Shown: positions 54,301-63,412 of the stretch, piece by piece
Layout of the letters: each line of letters starts with the position of its first letter
Numbering within the stretch: position 1 is the stretch's first letter
Assembly (NCBI GenBank): GCA_963795825.1
Contig: CAWCIW010000002.1
Location: 62,001-126,000 of the forward strand
Length of the DNA: 64,000 nucleotides
Source: BOG-908 sp963795825
GTDB taxonomy: Bacteria; Pseudomonadota; Alphaproteobacteria; Acetobacterales; Acetobacteraceae
Direction of reading: 5' to 3'
Position numbers and translations under genes: made by a program
The notes under the pieces: model-generated
Seen by the model: the letters and a program-made list of their open reading frames with translations, nothing else
What the model was told of the DNA's origin: nothing
Databases searched by the model: none

Positions 54301-55509
54301 GCCGCCGCCCCGCGCGCCGGCGGCACCCTCACGCTGGACCGCGGCGAGATCCAGGATTTCGTCCAGGGCGCCCGCGTCACCGACATCACCGCGCGGCTCG
54401 TGGCCGCCGGCGACAGCGTGCGCATCGCCACCTTCACGGCGCGTGCCGGCGGCGGTTCGCTCGGCGCGTCCGGCACCGTAGGCGTGCTGGCGCCCGGCCT
54501 GCCGGTCGATGTGCATTTCACCGCCGACCACGCGCGCCCCCTGGCGAGCGACCTGCTGACCGCCACGCTCGACGCGGATCTCGCCGTGCGTGGCATGGCG
54601 GCCGGAACGCTGGATGCCACCGGCCGCATCTTCATCCGCCGCGCCGAGATCAACATCCCGAACAGTCTGCCGCCGAGCGTGGCCGTGCTGCATGTGCGCC
54701 GCCCCGGCGACAAGCCGCCGCGCGCCGCCGCACCTTCGACCAGCCTGGTGCGGCTCGGCATCGTGCTCGATGCACCCAGCAACATCTTCGTGCGCGGCCA
54801 CGGGTTGGACAGCGAGCTCGGCGGTCGGTTGACGATCGCCGGCACCACCGCGGCGCCGGCGATCTCCGGCAGTTTCGAGATGCGGCGCGGCAGCATAAGC
54901 GTGGCCGGCACCACGCTGAATTTCACCCATGGCGAGGTGGGGTTCGACGGCACCAGCGTTACCAACAAGATCGACCCGACGCTGAATTTCGTCGCCGAAA
55001 GCAATTCCGGCAGCGTGGAGGCGACGCTGACAGTGGGCGGCTACGCGGATGCGCCCTCGATCAAGCTCTCCAGCGTTCCGGACCTCCCGCAGGACGAAAT
55101 ACTCGCGCATCTGCTGTTCGGCACCAGCGTGAAGGACCTCTCGGCCATCCAGATCGCCGAGATCGCCTCCGCGCTGGCCGAGCTGTCCGGTGTTACGGGC
55201 AGCGGCGCGGACCCGCTCGGCGCGGTGCGCAAGGGGTTGGGGCTGGACCGGCTTTCGGTGGGCGGCGGTGGTGGCGGTGCCAGCACGGGGGCCACGGTGG
55301 AGGCCGGGCGTTATGTGGCGCGCGGGGTTTATATCGGGGCCAAGCAGGCGACGTCCGGCGGGGGGACGGCGGCCGAGGTGCAGGTGGATCTGACCAAGCA
55401 CCTGAAGGCCAGCGCGCAATTGGCTACGGGTGGCGGGAGCGTGCAGGGGGCGACGCCGGATAACGATCCTGGGTCTACTTTGGGGTTGTCGTATCAGTTC
55501 GAGTATTAG
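51389..55509 (+). CDS. tamB: TamB-like inner-membrane translocation/assembly protein, two frameshifts
   Basis: TamB is a long beta-taco protein linking the inner membrane to TamA in lipid and protein transport. After TTG 51389 (overlapping the tamA stop) come LRRALLWVAAILVLLPVVLV (signal anchor), then a long repetitive beta-rich region with recurring D-L-T-L patterns. The DUF490/TamB C-terminal domain follows: VEATLTVGGYADAPSIKLSS, LPQDEILAHLLFGTSV and GLGLDRLSVGGGGG. An extra base near 53417 and an indel near 53610 break the frame. Corrected length is about 1370 residues, normal for TamB. Confidence 0.87.
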
Positions 55510-55686
55510 GCAAGGAAGGCCTTCTTTTTTGCAAAAAAGAAGCAAAAAACTCTTGCTGTGACGGCTGCATGTAGTTCGGGCTCTCCGTGCAAGCGTATGC
55601 GCCTGCGACAATAAGCAAGGCGCTCGTGCCAGCGGGGAAGCAAAAGTTTTTTGGTCCTTTTTTCAAAAAAGGACTGCTTGCTTCCT
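55510..55686. repeat. two-arm palindromic intergenic repeat, copy 21 (hybrid arms)
   Basis: The left arm is of the CTTC/GAAG type, the right arm of the GTCC/GGAC type with a TTCAAAA loop. The centre carries ACGGCTGCATG and a diverged right half. It lies between tandem genes. Confidence 0.9.
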
Positions 55687-55746
55687 TCCTGCACAACCGC
55701 GGCGCCCGACTCCCGTTAAATCCGCTCACATCCAGGGAGATTACAA

Positions 55747-56295
55747 ATGGCAGGCAAACTGGACGGCAAGAAAATCGCCATACTCGCAACCAACGGCGTG
55801 GAGCAGATAGAGCTGACATCGCCGCAGAAAGCGTTTGTCGCGGCCGGCGCGACGGTGACGGTCGTGTCGCTGAAATCGGGCGAGATACAGGGCATGAACC
55901 ACGACGAGAAAGGCGACATGCTGCCGGTGGACAAGGCACTTGCGGATGTGTCGCCGGAGCAGTTCGACGGGCTGCTGCTGCCGGGCGGCGTCGCCAACCC
56001 GGATTACCTGCGCGTGGACAAGCACGCCGTGGCCTTCGTGAAGGGTTTCGCCAGCGCAGGCAAGCCGATCGCGTCGATCTGCCATGGGCCGTGGTCGCTG
56101 ATCGAGGCCGATGCGGTGCGCGGCAAGAAAGTGACGTCGTGGCCATCGTTGCAGACCGACCTGCGCAATGCGGGTGCGACCTGGGTGGATGCGCCTATGG
56201 TGCGCGACGGCAATCTGGTGACCTCGCGCAAGCCGGACGATCTGGAGCAGTTCAACACGGCGTCCGTCGAGATGTTCGCCGGCCAGCCAGGCTGA
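55747..56295 (+). CDS. PfpI/DJ-1 family protein (type 1 glutamine amidotransferase-like)
   Basis: The 182-residue protein has the DJ-1/PfpI fold with Glu19 (NGVEQIEL), the nucleophile elbow ASICHGPW (Cys112, His113) and the GGVANPDYLR loop. Such proteins act as proteases, chaperones or glyoxalase-like repair enzymes; the subgroup (YhbO/PfpI-like) cannot be fixed. The gene is complete and ends before a rho-independent terminator. A ribosome-binding site AGGGAG lies upstream of ATG 55747. Confidence 0.9.
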   Translation: MAGKLDGKKIAILATNGVEQIELTSPQKAFVAAGATVTVVSLKSGEIQGMNHDEKGDMLPVDKALADVSPEQFDGLLLPGGVANPDYLRVDKHAVAFVKGFASAGKPIASICHGPWSLIEADAVRGKKVTSWPSLQTDLRNAGATWVDAPMVRDGNLVTSRKPDDLEQFNTASVEMFAGQPG

Positions 56296-56322
56296 TCGGC
56301 CCGGTTCGTGTGTGACGTGAAG

Positions 56323-56353
56323 CCCTGCCGGGTGATGCCCGGCGGGGTTTTTG
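56323..56353 (+). terminator. rho-independent terminator after the PfpI-like gene
   Basis: A 10-bp stem (CCCTGCCGGG with CCCGGCGGGG, one G-T pair) and 5-nt loop are followed by TTTTTG. This conventional terminator shows the organism does not use the repeat elements alone for ending transcripts. Confidence 0.75.
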
Positions 56354-56411
56354 CTGTTGTCGGTCGATGCGGGATCGTTGTAGCCTGCCGTGAACAAAAG
56401 GGGTGCGAGCA

Positions 56412-57047
56412 ATGGCCGGATTGACGTTCTACACCAACCCGATGTCACGTGGCCGTATCATCCGGTGGATGCTTGAGGAGGTTGGCCAGCCATACGAGAC
56501 GAAGGTGATGCAGTATGGCGGCGATCTGAAATCGGAGGCCTTCCTGTCGGTCAATCCGATGGGCAAGGTGCCCGTCGTGGTGCATGACGGGCACGTGGTG
56601 ACGGAGTGCGCCGCCATCAGCGCCTATCTCGCCGACGCGTTTCCGCAGGCCGCCCTGGCGCCGCCGCCGGGCGATGGCCTGCGCGCCGCCTATTACCGCT
56701 GGCTGTTCTTCGGCGCCGGACCGGTGGAGGCCGCGGTGACGAACAAGGCGCTGCAATTAGAGGTGCCGCCTGGCCGCGAAGGCATGGCGGGCTACGGCAG
56801 TTTCGATCTCACGATGCAGACGCTGGAGCACGCGCTGGCCGGACGCGAGTATCTGGTGGGCGACCGGTTCTCGGCGGCGGATCTGTATGTGGGATCGCAG
56901 CTCGGCTGGGGCATGATGTTCGGCACGATCGACAAGCGGCCGGCTTTCGCCGCGTATTTCGAGCGGCTGAGCGCGCGGCCCGCCTACATAAAGGCGCGCG
57001 ACCTGGATGACGCGCTGATCCCCGCCAAGGAGCCTGAGCACGCCTGA
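56412..57047 (+). CDS. glutathione S-transferase family protein
   Basis: The 211-residue protein has the thioredoxin-like N-domain (LTFYTNPMSRGRIIRWMLEE, where Ser in PMSRG is the usual glutathione-activating position, and NPMGKVPVVVHDGHVVTECAA with the cis-Pro and the ES/EC glutathione contact). The helical C-domain has the FSAADLYVGSQLGWG motif. It likely conjugates or reduces small electrophiles. The start at ATG 56412 follows AAGGGG; GTG 56403 is also in frame. The gene stands alone between a terminator and the next small gene. Confidence 0.9.
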   Translation: MAGLTFYTNPMSRGRIIRWMLEEVGQPYETKVMQYGGDLKSEAFLSVNPMGKVPVVVHDGHVVTECAAISAYLADAFPQAALAPPPGDGLRAAYYRWLFFGAGPVEAAVTNKALQLEVPPGREGMAGYGSFDLTMQTLEHALAGREYLVGDRFSAADLYVGSQLGWGMMFGTIDKRPAFAAYFERLSARPAYIKARDLDDALIPAKEPEHA

Positions 57048-57140
57048 CCGGCGGCAGGGTTTTGACAGCGCCCGCGATGTTTCGGCGTTCGGCAAACGAC
57101 CGTTCGCGTTGTGCGTTGGCAGGGTCAGAGGAGACCCATA

Positions 57141-57446
57141 ATGTCCATTCTATTCCCCGCCATGGGCGCTGCCGTGGCCGTTGCCGGCGCCGATAAACTC
57201 TCCGGCGACAAGAGCTATGCCGGGCTGTTCCGCCATCTCGGCTGGTCGCGCGGCGACATGCAGGTGGCGGCGACCGCGGAACTCGCCGGTGGCCTGATGA
57301 TGACCATACGCCCGACCCGCCGGCTGGGCGGCGCGCTGGTTGCCGCGGCGTCCGCCTGCGTTCTGTATAGCGAGCTGCGCCACGGTGATTCCAAGCTGGC
57401 CACCTCGCGCGCTTTGGTGTTGCTGGGGGCTCTTTCGGCGATGTAA
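57141..57446 (+). CDS. small membrane protein, possibly DoxX-like
   Basis: The 101-residue protein has hydrophobic segments at about residues 2-16, 45-57, 64-76 and 88-101, with GADKLSGDKSYAGLFRHLGW between the first two. The pattern resembles small DoxX-type membrane proteins, which is tentative. The start is well supported: AGAGGAG lies 9 nt before ATG 57141. It is followed by a repeat element. Confidence 0.55.
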   Translation: MSILFPAMGAAVAVAGADKLSGDKSYAGLFRHLGWSRGDMQVAATAELAGGLMMTIRPTRRLGGALVAAASACVLYSELRHGDSKLATSRALVLLGALSAM

Positions 57447-57472
57447 GCGGGGCTGGCGTCATTGGCGGCAAG

Positions 57473-57647
57473 TAAGAAAGTAGTCCTTTTTCGAGAAAAA
57501 GGACCAAAAAGCTTTTGCTGCGACGCCTGCACGATGTTCTGGCTATTTCTGCGAGCATATCGTCTGGCAGACATAGCGTGATGCCGGTGCAGACGTCATA
57601 GCAAAAGCTTTTTGGTCCTTTTTCTCGAAAAAGGACTACTTCCTTGC
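57473..57647. repeat. two-arm palindromic intergenic repeat, copy 22
   Basis: Both arms are of the GTCC/GGAC type, with TTCTGCGAGC/TCGTCTGGCAGA-like centre. It lies between tandem genes. Confidence 0.92.
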
Positions 57648-57706
57648 TTCCTACGGCGCGCGCAACCCCGGATTGCAAACTCGATACGCGCCTGTTATGA
57701 CGGCGC

Positions 57707-59684
57707 ATGATCGTACTCCGCGCTGCGCTGGCTGCCTTTATTTTCCTCTGCTGCGCCGAAGCGCGCGCGCAATCCGACACCCAACCTGTCGATATCGGCG
57801 TCAACGTCGGCGGCGTGAACGACTTCGCGGTGGAATCCTTCTTCGTCGATGCGATGAAGCAGTCGCGGCACTGGGGCTCGGCCGGAACGCCCTGGGACGA
57901 AGCGGCGAATGTGGACGCGCAAGGCTGGCCCACGCAGGATGCCGGCGCCGTCATCCTCTGCTGCGTGGCCGACAGTGCCGGCAACAGCATTCTCGCCGGC
58001 ACGTATCAGCTCGCGTTCAAAGGCATCGCCAACGTGGCGTTCACCGTGAACGGCAGCGGTTCCGTATCCGGCATGGCGTATGACGCCGCCACCAACACGA
58101 GCACCGCGCAGGTGGTGGTGGCCGCCAACGGTGCCGGCACATCGGTCATCCTCTCGTTCACCGGCACCCAGCGCAGCGCGGCCGCGCCGGCCGGCAGCGG
58201 CATCACCGGTGTCACGCTGATCCGGCCGCAGGCCGCGCCGAACGGCAAGCTCTGGTGGACCGCCCCGAACCAGGTTTTCACCACGCCTTACCTGAACCTT
58301 TTGCGTCGGTTCAGCACGCTGCGTTTCATGGATTTCACCAGCACCAACGGCGTGACGCTGACGAGCTGGTCCCAGCGCACCACGCCGCAGATGGCCACGC
58401 AGCAATCGCCGCAGGGCGCCGCCTGGGAATATGCGATCCAGCTCGCAAACATCCTGCAGAAGGATATCTGGATCAACATCCCGGACCAGGCCGATACCGA
58501 CTACGTCACGCAGCTCGCCACGCTGCTGCATGCCATGCTGAACCCCAAGCTGCATATCTACCTCGAATACAGCAACGAAGTCTGGAACTACTCCTTCGGC
58601 CAGGCCGGCCGGAACCAGGCGGCCGCGGAAGCCGAGGTGGCGGCCAATCCCGCGTCGCCGCTGGCGCTCGGCTGCGCGGATTACAACGATTGCCGCTACG
58701 AATGGGGCGAGCGTCGCATCGGCCTGCAGGTGGTGCAGGACGGCCAGATATTCGCATCGGTGTTCGGCGCAAACGCCCAGGCGATCCGGCCGGTATTCGC
58801 GACCCAGCTCGGCCAGACGTCGTTCGTCGGCTACGTGTTCTCGATGATCGAGGGCACCTATCCGAACCCGGTCTCGAGCTATCTCTACGCGATCGCGCAG
58901 GCGCCGTACTGGACCGGCGACAACTCGGCCGCCAACCTGACCGCCCATCAGGAGCTGGCAAACGCGGCGGCGAACCTCGCCACCCTTGCCGGCCCGGAAC
59001 ACGACTTTGCCGTGTGGGCCACGCAATATGGCGTGCACAGCCTGACCTACGAGGGCGGCCCCGGCATGTCCGGCACAGCCAGTCTGGCCGCGAAGATCGC
59101 CGCGAACCGCACCGGTGCCATGGGTGCGCTGGTGCAGAAATCTTTGCGCCAGGCGTTCGGCAGTGCGATCGGGCTGTATATGTATTACGACGATGCCGGC
59201 CAGGTACGGGCAATATGGCATGTGGGGGCTGACCGAGAACGTGCTCGACACGGCCACGCCGAAACTCAACGCGGTCGCCAGTGTGCGTCGTGACATCACC
59301 GAAAAGCTTGCCACCGGCAATCTGCTGCCCGCCACGTTCGCCGCCACGTCACCCGACATCTGCACCGGCGGCATGTTCATCGGCGCGGGCTACCTCTATC
59401 TCGGCCAGGGCGGCGCCTGTGGCTTTCTGGTGAACGTGCCTGCGTCGGGCAGCTACGCGCTTACGCTGAGCGTCGGCACCTATTACAGCGCGACGCAGGC
59501 CGCGATCCTGGTGGATCAGGCAGCGGTGGGTAACGTGGCCATCCCGAGCACCGGCGGTAATCTTACCGACTGGACGAACACCATGCCGCTTACGCTTTCG
59601 CTCACGGCAGGGCTGCATGTGATTTCTGTGAGTGCTTCTGGCGGGGCGTTTGGGGTGCAGAGCGTCAGCGCGGCAGGGCAGTAA
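57707..59684 (+). CDS. secreted glycosidase-like (TIM-barrel) protein, one frameshift
   Basis: The reconstructed product of about 658 residues has a signal peptide (MIVLRAALAAFIFLCCAEAR, end ARAQ). It has an N-terminal beta domain (GSGSVSGMAYDAATNTSTAQ), a central barrel-like region with NILQKDIWINIPDQAD, and YLEYSNEVWNYSFGQ, whose NE pair resembles the acid/base of clan GH-A. The C-terminal carbohydrate-binding-like beta region reads CGFLVNVPASGSYALTLSVG and LHVISVSASG. I do not recognise the family with certainty. An extra G near 59201 (GGCCAGGTACGGG) shifts the frame; the next frame continues YGQYGMWGLTENVLD to the stop. Confidence 0.65.
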
Positions 59685-59853
59685 GCAAGGCCTTCTTTTT
59701 TGAAAGAAAGAAGCAAAACTTTGCGCTCCCCGGTGCAGTAACGCCCGCGCTCGTTCTGCAACGCCCGGACTGGCGGAGCTAGCGCGGGCGCCGATGCCGC
59801 GGGGAACGCAAAAGTTTTTTGCTTCTTTTTTCAAAAAAGAAGGCCTTGCTTAC
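59685..59853. repeat. two-arm palindromic intergenic repeat, copy 23
   Basis: Both arms are of the CTTC/GAAG type, the left hairpin weakened (TTTTTTGAAAGAAAGAAGC). The centre has GTTCTGCAACGCCCGGACTGG. It lies between convergent genes. Confidence 0.9.
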
Positions 59854-59856
59854 TTC

Positions 59857-60582
59857 CTATTCCACCTCCGGCCGCGTCCACCGCCGCTGCAGCCAGGCCA
59901 CTCCCACCAGATCGAAAACCCCCACCCACGCCCGGTCCAAAGTCCCGTATTTGCTGACGCCTCGAACCCGCGGCCGATGCCCCACCGGAACGCTGACCAC
60001 AGCGCCCCCCGCCCGCAGGAACAGCGCCGGCAGGAACCGGTGCATATGGTCGAACGCCGGCAACTCCAGGAAATCCGCCCGGCGAAACACCTTCAGCCCG
60101 CACCCGGTATCCGGCGTGGCGTCGCCCAGCAGCCGCGCGCGTATCGCGTTCGCCGCGCGCGAGCTCAGCCGCTTGATACGCGTGTCCCGCCGCGCGGTCC
60201 GGTGCCCGGCAATAAGCGTCGGCCCCGGCGCCGCCTGCGCACGCGCCAGCAGCGCGGGTATGTCCGCCGGATCGTTCTGTCCGTCGCCATCGAGGGTGGC
60301 GATCCAAGTGCCGCGCGCCGCCCGAACGCCGGTGAGTATCGCGGCACTCTGGCCGCAGCCGGTGCGATGCCGGCGCACCACGAGCGGCGCCTCTGCCGCC
60401 AGTGCCGCGGCGGTGCCGTCGGTGCTGCCATCGTCCACATAGACGATCTCATGCGCCACGCCCGCCAGCGCCTGCCTGATCTCGGCCACCAGCGGGGCGA
60501 TATTGGCCGCCTCGTTGCGCACCGGAACCACCACGGAAAGCAGCAGGGCAGGCGATGCGTCTGGCGTTTGTGGAACTTGCAT
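59857..60582 (-). CDS. family 2 glycosyltransferase (dolichol-phosphate mannosyltransferase-like)
   Basis: The 241-residue enzyme has the GT-A fold of GT2: LLSVVVPVRNEAANIAPLVA, VYVDDGSTDGTAAAL, TLDGDGQNDPADIPAL (the DXD-type metal site), and RLLGDATPDTGCGLKVFRR with the family's GCG. It ends GVSKYGTLDRAWVGVFDLVG. It resembles DPM1/undecaprenyl-phosphate glycosyltransferases, which make lipid-linked sugars for envelope glycans. It lacks a C-terminal membrane domain. ATG 60582 was chosen over the open upstream frame. Confidence 0.88.
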   Translation of the reverse strand: MQVPQTPDASPALLLSVVVPVRNEAANIAPLVAEIRQALAGVAHEIVYVDDGSTDGTAAALAAEAPLVVRRHRTGCGQSAAILTGVRAARGTWIATLDGDGQNDPADIPALLARAQAAPGPTLIAGHRTARRDTRIKRLSSRAANAIRARLLGDATPDTGCGLKVFRRADFLELPAFDHMHRFLPALFLRAGGAVVSVPVGHRPRVRGVSKYGTLDRAWVGVFDLVGVAWLQRRWTRPEVE

Positions 60583-60711
60583 GGTCCTGGGGCTGGAATG
60601 GGGGGCTTGCACGGGAAGGGGCCGGTAGCACCTGGGAACACACGGGGAAAGTGCCGCGCCCGAAGCGTGTTTTGCCTTTGCAGCCTCGCCTGGGATGGGT
60701 AGCTTCACAAA

Positions 60712-61801
60712 ATGCCGTTCGACGACCGCGATTTCCCCAGCAGCGAGGTAGCCCTCGCCCGCCGCAGACGCCACATGGTGGCGGTCTGGCTGTTCGGCGT
60801 CGCCTTCATGATCTGGGGCATGGTGGTGCTCGGCGGCGCCACGCGGCTGACGGGATCGGGCCTGTCGATCATGGAATGGGCCCCGCTGTCCGGTGCCCTG
60901 CCGCCGCTCTCGAACCACGAGTGGGAGCGCCTGTTCGGCCTCTACAAGGCGATCCCGCAATATGCGCTCCTGCACCCGGACATGACGCTCTCCGGCTTCA
61001 AGGACATCTTCTGGCTCGAATGGGCGCACCGCGCCTGGGGCCGCCTGATCGGCCTGGTGTTCGCCGGCCCGCTGATCTGGCTCGCGATCACCGGCGCCAT
61101 CCCGCGCCGCCTGGTGCCGCGCCTGGCCGGCCTGTTCGTGCTCGGCGGCCTACAAGGGGCGGTCGGCTGGTTCATGGTGGCGTCCGGCTTCTTCCCGGAC
61201 AGCACCGGCGTCTCGCCCTACCGCCTGGTGGTCCATCTCTGCCTGGCGCTGACTGCTGTTCGCCGCGGTGTTCTGGACCGCTCTGTCGCAGATGCGCCCG
61301 GTGGCCACCTCGATTCCCGCCGCCGGCACGTTCCGGAACCTGGCCCGCGCGTCCGCCATCCTGGTGGCGCTCACGATCGTTGCGGGCGGCTTCACCGCCG
61401 GTCTGCACGCTGGCCTGGCCTACAACACCTACCCGCTGATGGACGGCCGCCTCATCCCCGCCGGCTACACGGACCTGCATCCGCTGCTGCGCAACCTGAC
61501 CGAAAACGTCATCGCCGTGCAGTTCGATCACCGGCTGCTCGCCACGCTGGCCGCCTGCGCCACGCTGGGCACCGTCGTCTGGGGCCTGCTCCGCCGGCTC
61601 CCGGCCGAGGTCCACGTGTCGCTCGTCTGCATGGCGCTGGCCGTGGTGACGCAATACGCGCTCGGCGTGCTTACCCTGCTGTCACATGTCGATGTGGTGC
61701 TGGCCGTCGCACACCAGGCGACCGCCGTGGCGCTGCTGGCCGCGGCGCTGGCCACCACCCATTCCCTGCGCGGCGCCAGAGGGCGCCGCCTGCTCGCATA
61801 G
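60712..61801 (+). CDS. ctaA: heme A synthase (CtaA, COX15 type), one frameshift
   Basis: CtaA oxidises heme O to heme A for cytochrome aa3 oxidase in the inner membrane. The start MPFDDRDFPSSEVALARRRR is followed by about eight transmembrane segments with VLGGATRLTGSGLSIMEWAP, IPQYALLHPDMTLSGFKDIF and FWLEWAHRAWGRLIGL (heme His). After a frameshift near 61250 come GLHAGLAYNTYPLMDG, NLTENVIAVQFDHRLLAT and SHVDVVLAVAHQATAVALL. The break (GCGCTGACTGCTGTTC) looks like one extra base. tldD follows 12 bp downstream. The order of these blocks is complete. Confidence 0.92.
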
Positions 61802-61813
61802 GATCACCCGCCG

Positions 61814-63253
61814 ATGTCCGCGCTCGCCGTAACCGACGACCTGTTCTTCAACCGCGCCGACGCCACGCTCGACCGCGCCGCCGCCGCGCGCATCACGGCG
61901 GACGCGCTGGCCGGCGCCGATGACGGCGAGCTGTTCCTGGAATACCGCGAGAGCGAGAGCATCAGCCTCGACGACGGCCGCATACGCGCCGCCAATTACG
62001 ACACCGCGATGGGCTTCGGCCTGCGCGCCGTGCTCGGCGAGGAGACCGGCTACGCCCATGCCGGCGAGTTGTCGGACGCAGCCCTGCGTCGCGCCGCCAG
62101 CACCGTGGGCGCCGTGCGCGCCGGGCGCACCGGAAGCCTCAGCGTGGGCCCGAACGGCACCAACGCGCGGCTCTATTCGGACGCCTCGCCGATCACCCAG
62201 GATGGTTTCGCCGGCCGCGCCGCCGTGCTGTCCGAGATCGACGCGTACGCGCGCGGCCGCGATCCGCGCGTGGTGCAGGTGATGGCGTCACTGCACGGCG
62301 AGTGGCAGGCCGTGCAGATCATGCGCGCCGACGGCGGCCGCACGGCCGACCTGCGCCCGCTGGTGCGGCTGAACGTCAGCGTCGTGGTGGAGCGCAACGG
62401 CAAGCGCGAATCCGGCACGCACGGCATGGGCGGGCGCGAGTCGTTCGACCGGTTTCTCACGCCGGAATCCTGGCGCGCCGCGGTCGACGAGGCGCTGCGC
62501 CAGGCCATTCTCAAGCTGGATTCGGTGGCAGCACCTGCCGGCGAAATGGAAGTGGTGCTCGGCAACGGCTGGCCCGGCATCCTGCTGCACGAGGCGATCG
62601 GCCACGGGCTCGAGGGCGATTTCAACCGCAAGAAGACCAGCGCATTCGCCGGGCTGATGGGCCAGCAGGTCGCCAGCCGCGGCGTGACTGTGGTGGATGA
62701 CGGCACGCTGCCGGACCGTCGCGGCTCGCTGACCGTGGATGACGAGGGCACGCCGACCAACCGCACCGTGCTGATCGAAGACGGTATCCTCACAGGTTAC
62801 CTGCAGGACCGTCTGAACGCGCGGCTGATGGGGGTGCGCCCCACCGGAAACGGCCGCCGCGAGAGCTTTGCCCACGCGCCGATGCCGCGCATGACGAACA
62901 CCGTGATGCTCAACGGCACGCATGAGAAAGACGAGATGATCGCGTCCGTGAAGCGCGGGCTCTACGCGGTGAATTTCGGCGGCGGGCAGGTGGACATCAC
63001 GTCCGGCAAGTTCGTGTTCTCGGCGAGCGAGGCCTACCTGATCGAGGACGGCCGGGTGACGGCGCCGGTGCGTGGCGCCACGCTGATCGGCAACGGGCCG
63101 GACAGCCTGACCAAGGTGGACATGGTGGGCGGCGACATGATGCTCGATCCGGGCATCGGGACGTGCGGGAAGAACGGGCAGGGCGTGCCTGTGGGCGTTG
63201 GGCAGCCGACGTTGAAGATACGCGGGCTTACCGTGGGTGGCACTGCTACCTGA
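61814..63253 (+). CDS. tldD: metalloprotease TldD
   Basis: TldD, with TldE, forms a zinc protease that degrades unfolded peptides and processes some peptide antibiotics. The 479-residue protein has the HExxxH motif HEAIGHGLEGD (His259, Glu260, His264) and preceding MEVVLGNGWPGILLHE. The C-terminal GGGQVDITSGKFVFSASEAYLI and LIGNGPDSLTKVDMVGGD also match. Length matches the family. The partner pmbA/tldE is not in the window. The gene probably shares a transcript with ctaA. Confidence 0.95.
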   Translation: MSALAVTDDLFFNRADATLDRAAAARITADALAGADDGELFLEYRESESISLDDGRIRAANYDTAMGFGLRAVLGEETGYAHAGELSDAALRRAASTVGAVRAGRTGSLSVGPNGTNARLYSDASPITQDGFAGRAAVLSEIDAYARGRDPRVVQVMASLHGEWQAVQIMRADGGRTADLRPLVRLNVSVVVERNGKRESGTHGMGGRESFDRFLTPESWRAAVDEALRQAILKLDSVAAPAGEMEVVLGNGWPGILLHEAIGHGLEGDFNRKKTSAFAGLMGQQVASRGVTVVDDGTLPDRRGSLTVDDEGTPTNRTVLIEDGILTGYLQDRLNARLMGVRPTGNGRRESFAHAPMPRMTNTVMLNGTHEKDEMIASVKRGLYAVNFGGGQVDITSGKFVFSASEAYLIEDGRVTAPVRGATLIGNGPDSLTKVDMVGGDMMLDPGIGTCGKNGQGVPVGVGQPTLKIRGLTVGGTAT

Positions 63254-63260
63254 GAGATGC

Positions 63261-63412
63261 AGGAAGGGAGTAAGGCCTTCTTTTTTGCAAAAAAGAAGCA
63301 AAAAACTCTTGTCTCGTACGCCCGTCGTTTGAAGCGTGCGCTGATCACGCCCGACACCCGAGGGAGCAAAAGTTTTTTGGTTCTTTTTTTCAAAAAAGAA
63401 CTGCTTGCTTGC
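63261..63412. repeat. two-arm palindromic intergenic repeat, copy 24 (third clamp type)
   Basis: The left arm is of the CTTC/GAAG type. The right arm has a third version, GTTC/GAAC, still fully paired. Its right end forms the N-terminal coding sequence of the next gene. Confidence 0.9.
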
